In this document: piece after piece, positions 12,433 through 23,339 of the stretch | How positions within the stretch are numbered: position 1 is the first letter of the stretch | How the letters are laid out: each line of letters begins with the position of its first letter | DNA from: Phoronis australis | Taxonomy: Eukaryota; Phoronida; Phoronidae | Direction of reading: 5' to 3' | Assembly: GCA_002633005.1 (NCBI GenBank) | Contig: NMRA01000668.1 | Location: 87,608-151,607 of the forward strand | Length of the DNA stretch: 64,000 nucleotides | The notes under the pieces: generated by a model | Database searches by the model: none | Told to the model about the DNA's origin: nothing | Seen by the model: the letters and a program-made list of their open reading frames with translations, nothing else | Translations under genes and position numbers: made by a program

Positions 12433-13490
12433 ATGATATAAACAAACGTGTTTTATTGAGGGTTTCAGTGTAGCAACGTTCTCTGTATGTATTGAGTCTT
12501 GAAAACCGCCAAAACTTTTAGATTTTATATTGTCAGAGCGAGCAAAATTTATTTTGTAACAAAAGAGTAGTGTTTAATCTCTATTTTACATTAATAACAA
12601 AAATCAGTTGATAATTATATGGACTGCAATGATCCTATATTTTTAGATTTTGTATTCAAACCTGTCTTTTGTTTTGGTAATTAAAATAATAGGTCAGGAT
12701 ATCAACAATAAACTTGTACTTTTTATTGGACGACGTCAAATTATGTATTAGTCACAAACTTTATCTCTGTCCGAACATCGCTTTTTCTGCAGTATGTTAC
12801 GATACAGCAGTGTAGATTGTTATATGGTCACTCATTTCATTTGAAATTTGACACGACCCATCAAATTATATATATATGCAGAACATTTTTAATCTGTTAA
12901 GTGTTTTGATAAAAGAGTAGATCGTGATATCAACCACCAGCTCTTTCAAACGGGGCTTCAAATTTCATTCTTTGAGGGTTTGAATTAGTTCTACATCTCA
13001 CACAAAATAACAACAGACGCTATTCATGAGTTCCACATCAAAATCGTTATGGAAGGTAACCCAAACTCAAGCAAAAATAAAGCGACACTCTGACAAAATG
13101 TCCATCGAAAGCAATCGTACACATCTCCACAACAATGGCTTCTACGGGTCCAGGCATATCGGTTACGCGATCTTATGGCGTACGCGTTGTCCAATATTTT
13201 GAAGAATGTGGAGAACAACTCTCGGCTCTCTTTTACGCCAGCTTCAATCAGCAAACTGTGGCTCCACTTCTCGTAACCATTGCAGCTTGTCAACTGGTGC
13301 CGTGATTTCAGTTGGAATTAGACTAAAGCAAAGGACAGCAATTGACAAATAGATGAAATTCACAAAAATACATCAGATTTGCTTTTTGCAACATTGGCCA
13401 TATTACATGTACTTTCTTATTGAACAATTAGACCTCATCATCAATATTTCCTTTTAGGATTGGAGACTTAAACATGTACACTGTAGGCCT

Positions 13491-13606
13491 CAGTGGATGA
13501 TCTAGGATAACATAAGGGGGGGGGGCCAACATGTTNCGGGAACGTGATCCCGCCGCGACCTGAGGTCTGATCCCCCTTCTCCACAACCAATCCTAGTTAC
13601 TTAGTT
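13491..13606. mobile_element. hAT-type MITE remnant with poly-G tract
   Basis: Starts CAGTGGATGATCTAGGAT, a variant of the CAGTGGCGGATCTAGGAT end seen intact at 43599 and 62314, followed by a run of ten G. It ends near CCTAGTTAC. The site is the same as in unit D (62314-62552), so the insertion predates the A/D split. This copy has lost about 130 bp of the middle and contains an ambiguous base at 13537. Confidence 0.6.
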
Positions 13607-14548
13607 ACTGAACTTAATATTTTCTCACGGTTCATGCTGTTGCTGTTTCATTTTGTTTGAGACAGCGGGGGGAGGGAGGCCCGGGCTCCCTGCCCCCACT
13701 AAATCGGACTATGGGCCTACTAGCACATTAGCGCTAATATTCTCTTGATATTATATATTGTATATTAGCTTCCCCAGTGTGTGTACACTTCATATGTTCA
13801 ATGCAAATTTCATCACCAGACCTACTTAGGGATATAAACTCCGAATCCCCAAACCTGTGCAAGATACAAATACAGAAGCAAGATGCCCATTATTGTATTA
13901 CACAATCTTGCTCTTTCGATAGAAGGGCAAAACTTTTTACTAGGAATTCGGGATCGTTTTCGACATTATTCAAGTCACGGCGAAAATGATACAAAACCAT
14001 GCATAAGTCTTCTGGCTTTGATTATTGATATTTTAGGATGGTCGTCCATTGTGCTGTAATTGTATGTGTGGAGAAGATGAATCGGTACTCTTCTAATGTA
14101 TTTGTCTAAGCATAAATTATAGACGACAGATTTGCAACTCCGACATTTTCTTGCAAAACAGCCTAGAGGAGGCTCCACCCTCCTATATTACGAATTTCAG
14201 TTTCCGATTAGTGTATGGTGAAGGGAAAAACAGCCGACCATGATTAGCAGACGCCGTACTTGCCGGAATTAAAACTTGCTAACTTGACCAGGTGTCGCCA
14301 GTGAATAATGAGGTCAGGTTTTGTACTTAAGGTTACGGATTTCGTTCATCGAAAATATACGGGGTTGGCGGTCCATGTACTATAGTCGATGTCTAATCTA
14401 AGCAAATAAATGCTACTCTGTGCTAATAAATTAAGCACAGAAAACAATTCAGAGAGATGCTGAATGGGTAATGTATAATGGACAATAATATATGTGCAAC
14501 CTGGAAAAATATCAGTACAGCGTGTACAAAGCCAACGACATTTAAATA

Positions 14549-15547
14549 CTATCGCCTTCCTTTACCACGACACATTGAAGTCAAGTATTCACGCAGAGGA
14601 TATACAATAATTTCCTTCAAAGCCTGTCGTAGCCTCTTACTTCCGACTATGCAAATGATTGGGTGCACCACACTGCATGTGAAAGCGATACGGACTGTGA
14701 TAACGTAAGCCCAATTTCTTGAAGAACTTGTCATCTGTACGCAGCCAGTTACTACGCAGATGGTGTCTACGTTTATGACGATAATAAGAGGCGACCACAT
14801 AAGCAAAAACGTTATGCACACGAGGAGACAAGATTTAGCTGCTCGTATGTTGGCAAGTTGGTGATTATCTGTACCACTTGGTAAAACTGTGTGCCGCGTC
14901 TTCAGTAGCTGTTGAGCTACAAGCGAGTTGAATACGACAACAACAAGGGCTGATGCCAGAAATGTAGCCATCGAACCTAGAAGCCAGGCCTTGGTGACGA
15001 GAAAGGTGTGAAAACAGTAAGCCTGATAGTACACGGCGCCTGGATGTTTAGCTTCAAAGGTGGGTATAAATGCATAGAACGAAAGGATACCAAGTACACA
15101 CGCGGCACATATTGCTCTCACAAATTTCTTAGAAACACACTTCTTGTAGCGGTATTCGAATCTAGAGAATCGAATGTAGCGGTCGAAGCTGAGTAACGCT
15201 GTTGAAACAGGCGGTGAAATTGTTGTCACAGTTTGAAGAAGAATTACGAAGACGCAGGAGCTAGCTGAAAGTGCCGTCGGCGTACGTAGTACCAGGCGTG
15301 GTGCAAAAACAACCACTGGGCACGAGATACAGCCAAGGAAGAAATGGCTGACATTGACGCCAATGAGGAACGGGTTTCTTCTAAGATCAGGCCTAATTTT
15401 CTGCACGATCAGAATGGTGCCGTTGAGTAAGACGGTGGTGATACCCACAAGCAAAACAATTGCTCCCAAAACTATTGGGTTTCTTTTTACCAAAACCGAA
15501 CTTGTCGAGTTAAGCTCTAAAATTGTGGTATTGTTTCTCGCGTCCAT
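14549..15547 (-). CDS. Class A (rhodopsin-like) GPCR, intronless, copy A
   Basis: A complete 332-aa seven-transmembrane receptor in a single exon. The N-terminus has N-glycosylation sequons at N5/N6 and N13. TM1 carries N42 (1.50) in LLNGTIL; TM2 is about 60-82; TM3 starts at C98 (3.25), which should pair with C178 in ECL2; DRY is at 122-124 (SFDRYIRFSRF). TM6 holds MWSP at 250-253 and TM7 HPIIC at 295-299, followed by a helix 8 stretch (KRLRQALKEII). Position 2.50 is H68 instead of Asp, 7.49 is H295 instead of Asn, and 7.53 is C299 instead of Tyr. TM4 and TM5 lack the usual W4.50 and P5.50. Its ligand is unknown. The start at 15547 is the first ATG in frame; a conserved upstream frame is separated from it by stops. 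It is nearly identical to copy D. Confidence 0.88.
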   Translation of the reverse strand: MDARNNTTILELNSTSSVLVKRNPIVLGAIVLLVGITTVLLNGTILIVQKIRPDLRRNPFLIGVNVSHFFLGCISCPVVVFAPRLVLRTPTALSASSCVFVILLQTVTTISPPVSTALLSFDRYIRFSRFEYRYKKCVSKKFVRAICAACVLGILSFYAFIPTFEAKHPGAVYYQAYCFHTFLVTKAWLLGSMATFLASALVVVVFNSLVAQQLLKTRHTVLPSGTDNHQLANIRAAKSCLLVCITFLLMWSPLIIVINVDTICVVTGCVQMTSSSRNWAYVITVRIAFTCSVVHPIICIVGSKRLRQALKEIIVYPLREYLTSMCRGKGRR

Positions 15548-15599
15548 TTGAGCCTAGCCCACCGGTGTTTCTGCAGCGACAGTGTTATGTTTAAGTGAA

Positions 15600-15707
15600 C
15601 TATCGAACCAATCTCACCTCGTTTAAACAACTGTTATCAAGTCGTGTCGTCGTGCTTCTTATGTTCCTCAATTCGTTGTATATAACAAGGAAATCTGCGA
15701 AGCTCAT
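15600..15707 (-). other. Conserved upstream reading frame 5' of GPCR A
   Basis: A 35-codon frame begins MSFADFLVIYNELRNI and ends in TAG, 53 bases before the receptor ATG. The same segment is fused in frame to the receptor in copy C (MRFVDFLVLYNTLRKL) and is open in pseudogene B (MSFVDLLVLCNTLMKL). It is therefore either a broken N-terminal extension or a short upstream ORF that became fused in the other copies. Confidence 0.5.
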
Positions 15708-16000
15708 TGGTGGACAGTGTTACTGAATCCAATTAGTTGATTGTTTTGATTAGTTTACCAAGCATGCAATTGATGCAGCAAACGTCAAGTGAAAATGTGC
15801 ACCATGACAACGCGGGACCTACTGTAATAAATTTACAATAACTAAGGCCAATGCACGTCATCGTTTTTGCCATCGGGTAAATAACCACTCAGTTTACTTA
15901 TGAACTACGTGTACATATAAACCTCCCGCATGCTGAAACCGTTCCGATGGAAGTTCAAATCAACCTGCCAATGACTGGCGTGAGTTACAGCTTTTTTTGT

Positions 16001-16377
16001 TTTTAACTCGATCTAATTTCAGCGCAGTTTCAATCGAACTGACGATCGAGTTTTTCCGACAATCGATTCTGTGTTCAACAGATGTCTGATGGGCCTGTTC
16101 CAAAATGCAGGACACTTGAAAGACAACATGATCATGTGTTCATTTATAATGTTTGACGACATCGCGCGAAGAAGTTAGAGATTTCGCCAAATCTGCACAG
16201 CCCTTGTATATAAATATCGGTGTATTACGTTTATATCAATTTAAAGACACTGATGTCAAACTGTCATCCAGAGATTCTGTTTTTACCTAAAGCAACATTT
16301 AGCTATGACCTCTTGCTTTCAAACGGAATAGTTAAATGAAGTGCAAATCACCATTTGGTGGTGTGCAAAAACTTTAT
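16001..16377. other. Spacer between unit A and the TIR element
   Basis: Nothing recognisable apart from AT-rich sequence. Similarity to units B and C has ended. Confidence 0.4.
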
Positions 16378-17537
16378 CAGCCGATTTCATCAAGGTGGTT
16401 TAACAAAACCAGGTTTTAGACTTAAACCTGGTCTCCCTAAACCTGGCCTAATTTTAGACCTGACTTGCATTTCACCAACATGGTTTAAGAGTCTGAAAGC
16501 CTGGTTTTGCTAGACCAGGGAGCTGGTTCAGTACAACCAGGTTTAAAGTATCAAAGGCACCCCACTGTGTTGAGCTGGGTAAACCCAACAAACAAACTAT
16601 TGAAGTGCTTCAATGAAACCGTTATCATGTGGGTATACAATGGCATACACTAGTAGAATCAGTGCAGACACTTATGAAAAACATCTAAAAGCCTTTCTCA
16701 TGAGGAAAACTGTAATTTCTGTGACCAACACACACACAATAAAGAACATGCTCCCGATTAGATGTAACATGTTACATGCCCAAATTTTTCCTTGTCATTT
16801 TAGTGTTTATTTTTCGAGGCCAAGGGGGGGGGGCAAGACCCCTTCCTGGCAATATTGTATCGGAGAACAGTGGAGGTGGAACTCAGTCAGAAGAATCAGA
16901 AGATGATGTCTTTAGTCAAATCCGTAGAGCTTACGATGATGACGCCCTGCTCGACCAGTCGCATTCTGTGAAATCCGCAAGACACACTCAGGCAAGTACT
17001 GGTCTACGCATAGGCGAATCCACGGGGGTCAAGGGGTCCGGAGCCCCCTTTTCCCTTGATTTTAGTGATACCAAATCTATAATTTTCAAGTTGTTGACTT
17101 GCCCCCCTTTCAAAAAGTCCTTGACCGTCCCCCCTCTTTAATAATCCTAGATCCGCCCCTGCTACGTTTTATCTTGTGTCATAGTAAAACTAAATGTTGA
17201 AAATAGTCCATTTTCGCTCTAAAACTGCATTACAAATGCTCTCCGCGGCATCAGTCAGTTGTACCTATACCATACAAGTCTGACATATTTAACAGTTAAA
17301 CCTGGGTCTGACCAAGTCTAAAGTTAAACATGGTTTCAGATCTTAATGCAGGTCTAAAGAATATAGACCTCGTTGGTGACATGAAAACTGACTTAGACCA
17401 GGTCTAAACTGGAGTTAAAACAGGTTTTACTAGACCACTGGTCTAAAAGTTAAACCATCTTTATGATTATCTTTAAACCTGGTCTAAGTCCAGTTTAAAC
17501 CAAGTTTAACTTTAAACCACCTTTATGAAATCGGCTG
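16378..17537. mobile_element. Non-autonomous DNA transposon with long inverted ends
   Basis: The left end reads CAGCCGATTTCATCAAGGTG and the right end is its inverse complement with one mismatch (CACCTTTATGAAATCGGCTG). Both flanks are TAT, possibly a 3-bp target duplication, though it could be chance. The inner part of each arm is rich in repeats of AACCAGGTTTA/TAAACCTGGTCTA, giving long imperfect inverted arms (about 16378-16560 and 17290-17537). The core contains a poly-G tract and ends of another element (CCTAGATCCGCCCCTG at 17147-17162), so an hAT-type insertion may be nested inside. No transposase is recognisable. Confidence 0.8.
16844..16992 (+). other. Coding-like segment inside the TIR element
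   Basis: Open plus-strand frame with coding-like composition: NIVSENSGGGTQSEESEDD followed by VFSQIRRAYDDDALLDQSH and SVKSARHTQ. It ends at CACTCAG/GCAAGT, which has the form of a rare GC-type donor. It is acidic and serine-rich with no known domain. It may be a captured host exon or part of a lost transposon protein. No clear acceptor is visible, since the region upstream is a poly-G tract. Confidence 0.35.
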
Positions 17538-17781
17538 TATAAGTCCAATGGAATTTCTTAAAAGTCATGGATGACCCATATTTCTATCCCAGAGCGAGAG
17601 TAGTGTTATTAAAGGTACCAGAAGTTATCATTTGAATCTCCGCAAGAACAATTGCTCACTGTTGTGCCTCTGTCTGTATATTAAACGATCAAAGACGAAA
17701 GAACGAGTTGTGCTTTCATCAATTTCATACCGATAGAAGTACAGTACTACGAGTGGCTAGTGAAAATTTGCAAATGCAAAA

Positions 17782-17924
17782 CAGTGACATATTTAAGGGG
17801 GAGGGGTGAGGGCAAGGGGGCCATTCCCCCTAAAATTATCCCAAATCCCAGATGGCACTTCGGGCAAAATCCTGTCTAATACTCTGTCCTGCTCCTTCAA
17901 CTCAAAATCCTGGATAAGGCCCTG
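17782..17924. mobile_element. Short hAT-type MITE copy
   Basis: Starts CAGTGACATATTTAAGGGGG and ends CCTGGATAAGGCCCTG. It aligns with the element at 53968-54282 through CCCCCTAAAATT, GATGGCACTTCGGGC and AAAATCCTGG. It is shorter than that copy and its ends are decayed. Confidence 0.6.
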
Positions 17925-20170
17925 TAATTAGATGGCAAACTTTGCAAGTAAAATTTTACACAGTCTCAGTATTAGTTGTTGTCGACTCTAATGTATCGCC
18001 AGTGGCCGTGGCGTATGAATAGATAGCATCTTCGAAGCGCATCAATGCTTAATCGCACTTTAAACTTCCCCAAGGTAAAACTTTACTTTAAATGCATGTT
18101 TTGTATTAATCAGTTTAAACAAGGATGGTTTCTAGGTAACAGGTGGCATAACAGTGTTCACTCTTCATTTCTCTACAGTGACCTTCCTTTTCGTTACAGA
18201 ACTTTCTAACCTGAAAAAACTGAAAAAGCAACGTACTGTACTACGACGTTTGAACACTCAAACTCAGAATACTGTAACTGTTTCGCTTCACAAAGATCAC
18301 CCCTCTCAAGGAGACGAGTATAAAGTAAATGGTTTTCATTACTGAAAGTTGTATCGACAAGTTATCAAGCTTCCACAAAAATATTCAACTATAGAAAAAT
18401 GAGGCAGAAATTGATCTGAATGAACCATTGGAGAGTTCTCTCTGGTTCCTACAATTTCAAGAGGAAATTAAAGCATTTCTTGTGAAGCATTCAGAGAATG
18501 AAAAAAAATGAATGTAAAATGTCATCGGTAAAAACCAGGTACCTGTACGTCAACGTTGCCATAACTAACATAGCCAAACTATAATGGTAGTTTTACAGAC
18601 TGAATATCGTTTTGGGAACGGTTTAAAGAGAAAATTGACATTCGAATCTCTCTGACGTACACAAATTTGATTACCTACTAAAAGGCGACGCAGTCAATAC
18701 AGTCCATTCAATATTACCGTCTACGGCAAACTACAGAATAATTGTGAATGGAACACTAGCAGAGAATTTTGGGAAACATAGGGAAATTATTCGAGCTCGC
18801 ATTCTTCGACTATATCATCAGCCTCGTCCCCAGGCCTCAGGATGGCTCTGATCAGTTTAGCCATTTGCAGCTTCGTCAAGGGAAATAACTTCTGCGCAAT
18901 GATTGGCCGCTTCCTACGAAACGAAGTCATTCCGGATAATTTATTAAGACATATTCGCAGCCCCGTGGGAGAGAAGAACAGTTGATTGAAGAAACGTGAG
19001 AAGAGGAAACTGACTAATGGGTGACGCCTTACCTCATAGCACCGAAATCAGAAGTAAAAGATTGCATCACAATTTTAGCAAATTTAACGGTACAATGCCA
19101 ATTTTCCATCACCGGAAAATATAAAATCTAGATCAAATTTTCAGGTGCACACCGTTGTTGATATTTTTGGGGGTGACTGGCCGGCAAAATCCAGGGCGTA
19201 TTTTGTCTGTAATAGGCAAGTTGGTGCCCGGTGGCATGGAATGAATCATATGGAATTGTTTTTAGTGGAAACACGGATCTATGAGGTGGCTCGTTTTTAT
19301 TGGGGGGGGGTGCCGTTTGAGTTTTGGCGGACCCTTTCAAGAGTGCAGTTTGTCATGGGTCATTTTGGTGTTCAGCTTTTCATTGACATGCACTTTGTAT
19401 GATTTTATGGGTTTCTGGTGTTCAGATAACTCGTTAAAGGAATGTAGTCGCAAACAAAATTTTTTTCATACATTACCAGTCCTGTTTGAAACATTTGCTT
19501 TGGTTTGGAAATTACATCCAATGTTATGCATGGGTTTTGAGGAACTTCGAGAATTTATGTGAAAATTAAACGGCCTGTATATTTCCACAGGGTGTGTGGG
19601 AGAGACAGGAGAACAAGGAGAGGTGTAAGTGTAAGAGGAGGTAGATGAAGGAAAGGGAAGTCAGTCGCTACAGGTACTACAGGTCCAGCCTCGGTGACCC
19701 CAACTCAAGATGGTCTACAAGCTTATGCATCTCGTCAAGCTGACGTACAGGTACTTTATCATGAATACTAAACACGTGAAAAATAATTCAAAAACTCCAT
19801 TTCAGAGAAGTATTGATGATTTGTGAATATACAGAACACCATTTTTAACAATCTAGGTCACGATACATCTTGAAGAAATTGGGAGCCATTACATTTTACA
19901 CAGAGTTTCATGTAATTAACATTTGTCTAATGATGCAATTAAGATGTGGCATCAACTATTCCAGTTTGTTCTTGTTGTGAGCTGAGCTTGTAGCTAAGTG
20001 AATTATTAGTATACAGAATGGGATAAATGTCTCTTTGGTGAAAAATCTCCTAATTTTCGGAAAAGAATAAATGCCATGACCAAATGAGCAAATGCGAAAA
20101 TTGCTGACATTCTTTACAAGGCACGTTGATGAAATTTGAAAGGGAAAGGAGGGTGTTATAAAAACAATGA
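17925..20170. other. Mostly gene-free stretch
   Basis: Contains only weak candidates: an acceptor-like tract followed by a 48-codon frame at 18200-18345, a 47-aa ATG frame at 18842-18985, and a poly-G tract near 19303. None has a recognised motif or a partner copy. Confidence 0.35.
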
Positions 20171-20176
20171 ATTTAC

Positions 20177-20347
20177 CATAGTCCACTGCATCATGAATCT
20201 TGTGGACACTACCGAAACCTGTGGACAACGTGTCGCCATAGTCTTGATGGCGGTACCTATTGATGCTATCTCCTGCAACTTCCTCTCCACCAAACTCTTC
20301 GTCTCCAACTCCAACATCGCTAATATCCACATCATCAAAGATACTTT
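20177..20347 (-). CDS. Candidate internal exon of an unknown minus-strand gene
   Basis: A 171-bp stretch (a multiple of three) is open in a phase that begins with two codon bases and ends with one. The upstream intron end is CGCTTTCTCTTGTTGCGGGC followed by CAG, a plausible acceptor. The downstream junction TATG/GTAAAT is a plausible donor. The product is acidic and glycine-rich (SIFDDVDISDVGVGDEEFGG ... YRHQDYGDTLSTGFGSVHK). I recognise no domain. A candidate first exon of a minus-strand gene lies at 24394-24420; a linking exon would be required because the phases do not join directly. Confidence 0.35.
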
Positions 20348-20604
20348 CTGGCCCGCAACAAGAGAAAGCGTGATGATCTTGCCCAGTAGAATTTCAAAGA
20401 CAGAACACCTAGCCCCTGTAACACAGCTGAACTACCAAGTAACAGGGCTCGTGCTGTGTGCGGTCATCTGTAGAACAGTTAAACCAAGTTCGTTAAAAAT
20501 TCAAATGTTTAATCATATAACGATTGATGACGTCTCATGATGCTTTCTTTAGTAAGTTTGCGGTAACGACTGGTTACTAGTGTGAAAGTATTTCTGTCCT
20601 GTCA

Positions 20605-20675
20605 GGGCCTGGAACCTGAGATTCATTGCTGTCCATGCAGGCTCTTAAGTACACTGAGCTATTAAGACCACAAGT
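20605..20675 (-). repeat. tRNA-like sequence (SINE head or tRNA pseudogene)
   Basis: On the minus strand TAATAGCTCAGTGTACTTAA resembles a pol III A box and CAGGTTCCAGGCCC a B box, about 50 bases apart. The acceptor and anticodon stems do not pair well, so it is unlikely to be a working tRNA. It could be the head of a tRNA-derived SINE. Confidence 0.45.
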
Positions 20676-21658
20676 TCTGTGGAAGATATATTTACACTAT
20701 ATACATGAAAAGTGTCAGCAATGAGTAATGTTTTTAAAAATGGATAACTCATAATTTAAATGTACGTGTATACCCAATGGTTATGTTGCACTTACAGTCA
20801 TCGTCCATGTCATGCATGCTATGTCTTCAGATGTAACAGTCGTTAGCCTGTAATATAGAAATTTTAAAAAATGTTGAAGTGTTTCTCTTGTTTAACCTGT
20901 TTAGCATTGGTCAATCAGCATTCATTGGATTTCAGCACATATCGTGTATAAGGCATGATGTATAGAAACGGAACGATGTACGACGTGGTCTGTATACTTA
21001 GAACTCAGAAAACACACTGGGGAAATTATATCCAGAGCACATATTTATGACTTGATGTCAAGTAAAATACCACCACAAATTTTATGGATAAAAACTCCAC
21101 AAAATCCCAACGATTTCAACGTTGTCTTCGAAAATAAACTTTCGAGTTATACAGCAATCAACTTCGAAAAAGAAAAAAAATGTCAAATTCGGTGCAAAGA
21201 AATGTAACTGCAAAAGCAATAAGAGAATTCCACTTTGCCCAGACTATATCTGATTGAGTTAGGAATACCAACTTGTCACTTTAAAAACCCATGTATGACA
21301 AGATCAGCCGCAGGATGACCTATAAAGCGACACCTAGTAGGTGGTACTTACTCAAAAGTGTCAACAAAGCTGTTGCCAATCTGCTTTTTGGTGCATTCAC
21401 TTTTAGGTACATCTCTGAAAATCAAATGTACAATTCATGTACACAGAGTATGCAAAATTCAGTTATGCTTAGAAGAGACACGTGTGCACATCATTTCTTA
21501 CCATAGCAGACATGTAGAAATATTCATTTTCTGGAAATATACCATTCGTATCACCTGCTCAAAACATTTCACAATTCAATTATCACTTACAACACTAAAC
21601 AATTTGTTATCAAGATAATTTATGAGCACTAACTATTTCTCTCAAATTTAAACAATCA
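20676..21658. other. Gene-free stretch
   Basis: Only overlapping short frames; no motif, repeat pair or element end noticed. Confidence 0.4.
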
Positions 21659-21905
21659 GAGGCCCGTTCCAACAGAACTGACTTGGCTAAGACAAACCTT
21701 AAATCTTAGTAAGTTTCAAAAGTAAAGTTAAATTTGTATCAAAACCAATTCAAGGAAGAGATCTTAAGTTTGACTGAAATGTTTGACATGAGTTTTGTCT
21801 TAATTTTGACTAACTTACCGAAATTGGAAGCTTCAAAGTTTGGAAGTTAAGACAAATCTTAAACTTAAGAAAAAATGAACGTGTCAATTTCTTAGAATAG
21901 GCCTC
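21659..21905. mobile_element. Small MITE with inverted ends
   Basis: Starts GAGGCCCGTTCC and ends AGAATAGGCCTC, an imperfect inverted pair. The inner arms continue as AAGACAAACCTTAAATCTTA and, inverted, TAAGACAAATCTTAAACTTA. The 247-bp length and absence of an ORF fit a non-autonomous foldback-like element; the superfamily is unclear. Confidence 0.65.
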
Positions 21906-22048
21906 AGTACTCTCAAATCAATCTCAAAATGAATGACTTGGATCCATACCTTAAAGCACAGGCAGAATCACTTGACATATATAGTATCATTAATACCAGA
22001 AAGCCCACTGAAATACACTGTTGCCATAATCTCAATTAAGTAATAAAT

Positions 22049-22130
22049 ATAGATTATTACGTGGCGAAGTCGTTATCCCTCGTAATCTAGAACCCTCGTG
22101 GATGTTGGAAAATTATCGCCCGAGGTTGAT
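22049..22130. mobile_element. Half copy of the palindromic MITE family seen at 58777
   Basis: ATAGATTATTACGTGGC followed by GTCGTTATCCC and AATTATCGCCCGAGG matches the left arm of the element at 58777-58931. The right arm is absent, so this is a truncated copy. Confidence 0.65.
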
Positions 22131-22651
22131 CTCGCTGTGATTTCAAATGCTTTATCAGTGATCCAATCAAAACTGAAATGGGCCAGATCCCAGAAATGGT
22201 GAGTTCATGACTTTGTTTACTGAGTGAAGGACAATTAGAAAAAAAATCTCAATGCCAGAGTATTTGTTCAAGCTGGGAAGAGTTAGACATCAGCGAGCTC
22301 TTATGCACAAAAGCAACAACACTTTGATGGCGAACCAGTGTGGCACAATATGTAATAAAACTTTTGGCTTATGGAGGGTCTACGGGACAACTACTGTCTC
22401 TACACTCGGTATTAGGTACAGTGGTACTATCTTGAAGTAACACGGCTTCGAAATTTCTGTTAGCGTTTCAATAAACCAACCGAAAACAAACCGTCAATAT
22501 ATGGTGATACATGTGAGTTGGAGTAATTTTGATTATTTTTGCAAACAAAATAATTAAAAACAACCTTTCATATCATTTAAAATATAGCAAAACTCATTCA
22601 ACTTCCTGATGTTACGTTGTCGCATTTCCCCAAAGCAAATCAACCTTTAAC

Positions 22652-22760
22652 CGGTTCTCCTGAAACTATAAACTTTTTTCTTTTAGTCCAAAGTCACGAT
22701 TTTATAGTCACAGTTGATAAATAATGTAACATCTGCATGTAGCAAGGTATATTTCAACAA
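22652..22760. repeat. Dispersed repeat, inverted partner at 28090-28206
   Basis: Landmarks TCTCCTGAAA, CAAAGTCACGATTTTATAG, GATAAATAATG and CAAGGTATATTT occur here on plus and at 28090-28206 on minus. Neither copy is coding; the family is unknown. Confidence 0.75.
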
Positions 22761-22799
22761 TTTCAGAAAAAATGACTTACTAACTACATGTACACAACT

Positions 22800-23335
22800 G
22801 TAAGTATCATCAACGCCGCTTAAATTTAAGAATACCTTTACAAAATTAAAAGCGCTATCTCTTACTCGAGCCTAAAATTAAGCACAATTGTAACATAAAT
22901 CCCGCTTAAGTTTTAAAATATCTGTACAAGTTTTGAAATGGCCATCTCCTGCTCTGGCCTAATATTAAACACAACTGTTAGTAACATAAATCCCGCTGAA
23001 ATTTAAGAATGGCAGTACAAGTTTTAAAATAGTCATCTCCTATCCTGGCCTAAACTTAAGCACAATTGTAAGTAACATACATTAAATTAACTTAAATTTA
23101 AGCATATCTGTACAAGTTTTAAAATCGCCATTTCCTAATTTGGTTAACAATTAAGCGCTTTAATTCCAGAATATCTGTACAAAGTCAAGTTCCATCATCG
23201 CCATCTCCTACTCAGGCCAAAAAATTAAGCACAATGGTAAGCAATGTAAACCCCGCTTAAATTTAAGAATATCTGTACAAGTTTTTAAATCGTCTGGCTT
23301 ACATTTAAGCACCTCTGTTCAGGTATTAAATCCCA
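22800..23335. repeat. Degenerate tandem repeat, about 90-bp period
   Basis: About six copies of a unit containing ATATCTGTACAAGTTTTAAA, CGCCATCTCCTACTC, GGCCTAAA and TTAAGCACAATTGTAAGTAA. The ACATAAATCCCGCT landmark recurs at 22893, 22984 and (diverged) 23075, an exact spacing of 91. Later copies vary in length (67 and 98). Units differ by many substitutions, so the array is old. Confidence 0.85.
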
Positions 23336-23339
23336 CTAT

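Larger units (their letters stand above)
11398..16000. repeat. Segmental duplication unit A, carrying an intact GPCR
   Basis: Matches unit B in blocks: 11398-11466 with 43505-43570 (TGCGCCAATGGCGAAAACAGT), 11467-11860 with 45262-45655, about 12890-13400 with 47395-47960, and 13700-15870 with 48020-50330. It matches unit C from about 13360 (53540) and unit D from 13445 (62270). The order is the same in all four and the receptor is always on the minus strand. Differences between units are largely transposon insertions. After about 16000 the similarity to B and C ends. Confidence 0.85.

Noticed and set aside
13024-13293. 89-aa minus frame in unit A
   Set aside because: The matching segment in unit B is broken in this frame, so no constraint is seen.
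18200-18345. Possible terminal exon after a strong acceptor (CTTTTCGTTACAG), 48 codons to a stop
   Set aside because: No upstream donor partner, no motif and no polyadenylation signal nearby; open length is not far from chance.
18842-18985. 47-aa ATG frame (MALISLAICSFVKG...)
   Set aside because: No splice sites, no homologous copy and no domain.
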